A stretch of 64,000 nt of DNA, from assembly GCA_020736575.1 (NCBI GenBank), contig JAGPYM010000006.1, positions 930,001-994,000 of the forward strand, written 5' to 3'. Below are positions 61,601 to 64,000 of this stretch, piece after piece. Origin of the DNA: Thelonectria olida (taxonomy: Eukaryota; Ascomycota; Sordariomycetes; Hypocreales; Nectriaceae). A program made the position numbers and the translations under genes. The notes beneath the pieces were generated by a model. That model searched no databases. It saw nothing but the letters and a program-made list of their open reading frames with translations, and was not told the DNA's origin. The first letter of the stretch is position 1. Every line of letters starts with the position of its first letter.

Positions 61601-62286
61601 CGACATGTTTTGCGGCTCTCTCTGACAGTCCCCAAGTCATACGCTAGACAAGCCTCCCTCGGCAGTTTTTTTTTTTTTCTTTTTTTGCCAAGCAATTGCA
61701 TTGATGATGTCGTATTACTCCTTTCAGCCCTGCAACGGAGCCCGAGTCCAGACCTCCCTCGCGAACAAACGTAAACGATCAACACCCGGCGTATCATCAT
61801 GACATGGTATGCTGAAGTCATCCTCCCTCTCGACGAAATCAACATGACTCAACTCAACGGGGCCGTGGAGAGCCCGCTTACAAGTACAATAAGGCTATCT
61901 CATCCGTGCAATGACTGACTGATCGACACCGAGGGCTGAAACGTTGACATTTGAGACATGCGACGTCCGAAAGGGGTAACATGAATCGAGATCGGTGCAA
62001 CGAGGGCTGATCGGCCTGAGTGTTACTCAACCGAGTGCCTTGCTCCGCCTGGTCTGTTAGACGGTTGTGAGTCGCAGGGCGAGGCTGCAAGACATTGCAT
62101 CAAGTCCTGTCGATCATCACATGGCTTAGATGTCACCGGCATTTTCAACCGCTCGTGTTGCCAGCAACGGGCCGACTCACGCCGCCTTTCCCGCTTTCCA
62201 TTATCATTGTCAAAAATCCCCAAATGTCTATAGACACGACTCTGACGTCGCCAATCTTCTAATCTCGGCAATCGCCCCTGGTTGGC
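58658..62286. other. 3.6-kb region without a supported gene
   Basis: I see no intact gene. Open frames up to 216 codons (- strand 60485-61135) have skewed Cys/Gly/Arg composition and no domain. There is a T/C homopolymer tract (T13-C-T7) at 61666-61687. The stretch may simply be the promoter side of the repeat-protein gene plus the 3' side of the glucosidase gene, or may hold non-coding transcripts. Confidence 0.45.
61666..61687 (+). repeat. poly-T tract
   Basis: An almost uninterrupted run of T (one C inside) about 22 bases long in non-coding sequence. Confidence 0.8.
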
Positions 62287-64000
62287 TCACAGCTCATCCT
62301 TCACATGGCCCCCATCACTTGGTCCGTCACTTGGCCCGTCACTCGGCAAATCCATCGCCATGACCTTGACCACCAGACTAGTCCAGCCCGTAAAGTGCTG
62401 CGTCCGCTGGCCCGCGCCCGTGTCGGGGTTGTACTGCTCCCAAGCAAACCCAGTCTCCTCCCAGCTCTTGTAGATCGTCGTTACAAGGTTCTTGCGGAGT
62501 CTCGTGAACAAGTCCCGGGCCTTCGCCTTGTAGGGGCCCTCCTGAGTGGCCAGGTTCTAAATCCAGGTCAGTATATATCGAACGACAAATCAGGGGGCGG
62601 GTGAGATAACAGGGGCGAGACTTACCCGGAGCTGAGATACGATCAGGTAGTTGATTGGCATCCACACAGGGCCTCGCCAATAGTTCTCTCCCGTTCCATA
62701 GAACTCATCCTTCTTGCTCAGACTACGAATGCCGTGGGGGCTAAAGAGTTCTTCCTCGTCGCCAATGAGGTCCAACATCTTGCCTAGCTTGGGATCGTCG
62801 GCCTTCATCAAACCAACCCAGAAAGGAGCCAATGAGGTGTACCCCTTGTGGCACACCAGCTTATGCTCCTCGTACTCATCAATCGTTGCATCACAGTAGC
62901 ACTCATGCTCTTCTGACCAGTGCAGGTCGTTCAGGTTGCGCTCAATGGCTGTGAGTGTGGTCTCATACTCAGCCACGTCCTCAGCGTTGCCCAGGGCATC
63001 GGCAATGTTTCGAAGAGACTTGGCCATTAGACCAACCCAGGCCATGAGATCAACATGCAGCTCGCCGGGGTGTGGGGGCTGTGGTCGTGGATAGTCGTCG
63101 AAGCCACTGGTCAGGACGTGAGTTTCAGTCCGGCCTCTCCATCGATACGCCTCTTTTCTCGAGAAGGCATCGCGGTCGTACGACTTGATATCCCCTCGCT
63201 GCGTCTTGCGGAACCAGTCGTACTGCCGGCGAAGGAGGGGGTAGATCTTGCGTAGATAACTTTCACCGAGCTCAATGTTGTCGATGTGAGCTGACTGCAG
63301 GGGGTTGCCACCGGAGAGGGTCTCTCTTGTAGCAGGCTGGCTGCCATTGGCTGCACGGAGGCGCTCCATGAAGCCCTCGATTACGAGGAAAGGGGTAGGG
63401 GGGTTGGCATAGTGGGGATACTGAACCTGGAACTCCTCGGGCACTCTGCTTCGAGCCTCCGGGCCGAGAATCTGCTCTCGGGGGATCCAGCCATCCTCAT
63501 CCATTGTCTTGTACCAGCTGCTGATGATTTCCAGAGTCAAATCAATGTCCCAGTCCATGATCTGGAGAAGGTGGAAACCCTCGTCCCAGAAGAAGCCTCG
63601 GGGAAAGAAGGGTCTCGATGGAACGCTTGTGTAGAGCTCATAAGGTCCTTCCATCTTTTGCTGTTTCCGCGCCCTCGCCGCCGCAGCATCCTCCCAGAAC
63701 CCTTCATCCTCCTCGTCGTACTCGGCCGCATACGATCGATCAATAAGCTGGTGGCCATTGAAGTAGCCAATGCCGCCAAGCAAGTTCGAGAACATGCTCT
63801 TTCCGAGCTTCTTATACTTGTCGGAGGTAAAGGGCTCCTTGAGCTGGAAGACGCTGGAGAAACGTCCATTGAAGAACTCAGAGGTGCCCTTGAGCTCCTC
63901 CGTCACGTCTTCAGACTTGAGCTCCTTGCCAGCCGATGCAGACGAGAAGATGACGTCGAACTCAAATGACCCCTGAAACGTCTTCTGCACCATGTGCACG
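62287..64000 (-). CDS. CWH41: processing alpha-glucosidase I (GH63), C-terminal part, runs off the window
   Basis: Two exons are visible, one open to the right edge down to 62626 and then 62556-62287; the N-terminus lies beyond the window. About 548 residues are present. GH63 signatures: LGGIGYFNG, PSRPFFPRGFFWDEGFHLL, SSWYKTMDEDGWIPREQILG, YPHYANPPT, HVDLMAWVGLMAKSL, GYTSLAPFWVG, GTGENYWRGPVWMPINYL, and after splicing SWEETGFAWEQYNPDTGAGQ. Role: removes the outermost alpha-1,2-glucose from Glc3Man9GlcNAc2 on nascent glycoproteins in the ER lumen. The C-terminus has three PSDG repeats and ends HVKDEL, a potential ER retrieval signal. Confidence 0.95.
62315..62350. repeat. 12-bp tandem repeat encoding PSDG units
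   Basis: Three near-identical 12-bp units (TCACTTGG(T/C)CCG pattern, third copy diverged) encode the repeated Pro-Ser-Asp-Gly near the glucosidase I C-terminus. Confidence 0.7.

Overview
The window is nuclear DNA of a filamentous ascomycete, most likely a sordariomycete and probably hypocrealean. The evidence is short GT-AG introns (about 50-120 nt, often with CTAAC-like branch sites), CT-rich leaders, and a set of recognisable fungal genes: Gyp7, Mso1, Mak16, Vps55, a fused PABA synthase, Trs120, Elp5, Sec22, a CLPTM1 homologue, Pre5, Ser1, Mss1 and glucosidase I. I rebuilt 21 multi- or single-exon protein genes by joining reading frames at splice sites that keep phase and restore family motifs, and one intron-containing tRNA-Gln(UUG). 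LAYOUT. 1-22.4 kb is housekeeping: a PAP2-type membrane protein, the Rab GAP Gyp7, the exocytosis factor Mso1, ribosome-biogenesis factor Mak16 divergent from Vps55, PABA synthase, the TRAPPII subunit Trs120 and a degenerate short-chain dehydrogenase that has lost its cofactor and catalytic motifs. 22.4-28.3 kb is a gene-poor stretch with at most a decayed coding relic near 26.2-27.4 kb. 28.3-38.1 kb looks accessory: a 10-exon MFS sugar transporter and a 7-exon DUF2264 protein (predicted intracellular glycan hydrolase) on the same strand, then a divergent class-III aminotransferase and a tail-to-tail Zn2Cys6 regulator. I propose this as a possible uncharacterised catabolic gene group. 39-57.6 kb returns to conserved genes: an ASXH-domain chromatin protein, Elongator Elp5, SNARE Sec22, an uncharacterised Cys-rich protein, a CLPTM1 homologue, tRNA-Gln, a LOG-type phosphoribohydrolase, proteasome alpha-6, phosphoserine aminotransferase and mitochondrial tRNA-modification GTPase Mss1, whose last 19-nt exon carries the catalytic CVGK tail. 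57.6-64 kb holds a small gene for an 84-residue GRSGYN-repeat protein with a strong-looking promoter, a 3.8-kb gene-free stretch, and the C-terminal part of glucosidase I (ending in KDEL) running off the right edge. FUNCTIONAL THEMES. Many genes serve the secretory pathway (Gyp7, Mso1, Vps55, Trs120, Sec22, CLPTM1, glucosidase I). Others serve tRNA wobble modification (Elp5, Mss1, alongside a tRNA-Gln(UUG), a known Elongator substrate in yeast). The co-location is probably chance, since they lie among unrelated genes on both strands. All identifications come from reading motifs; no searches were run.
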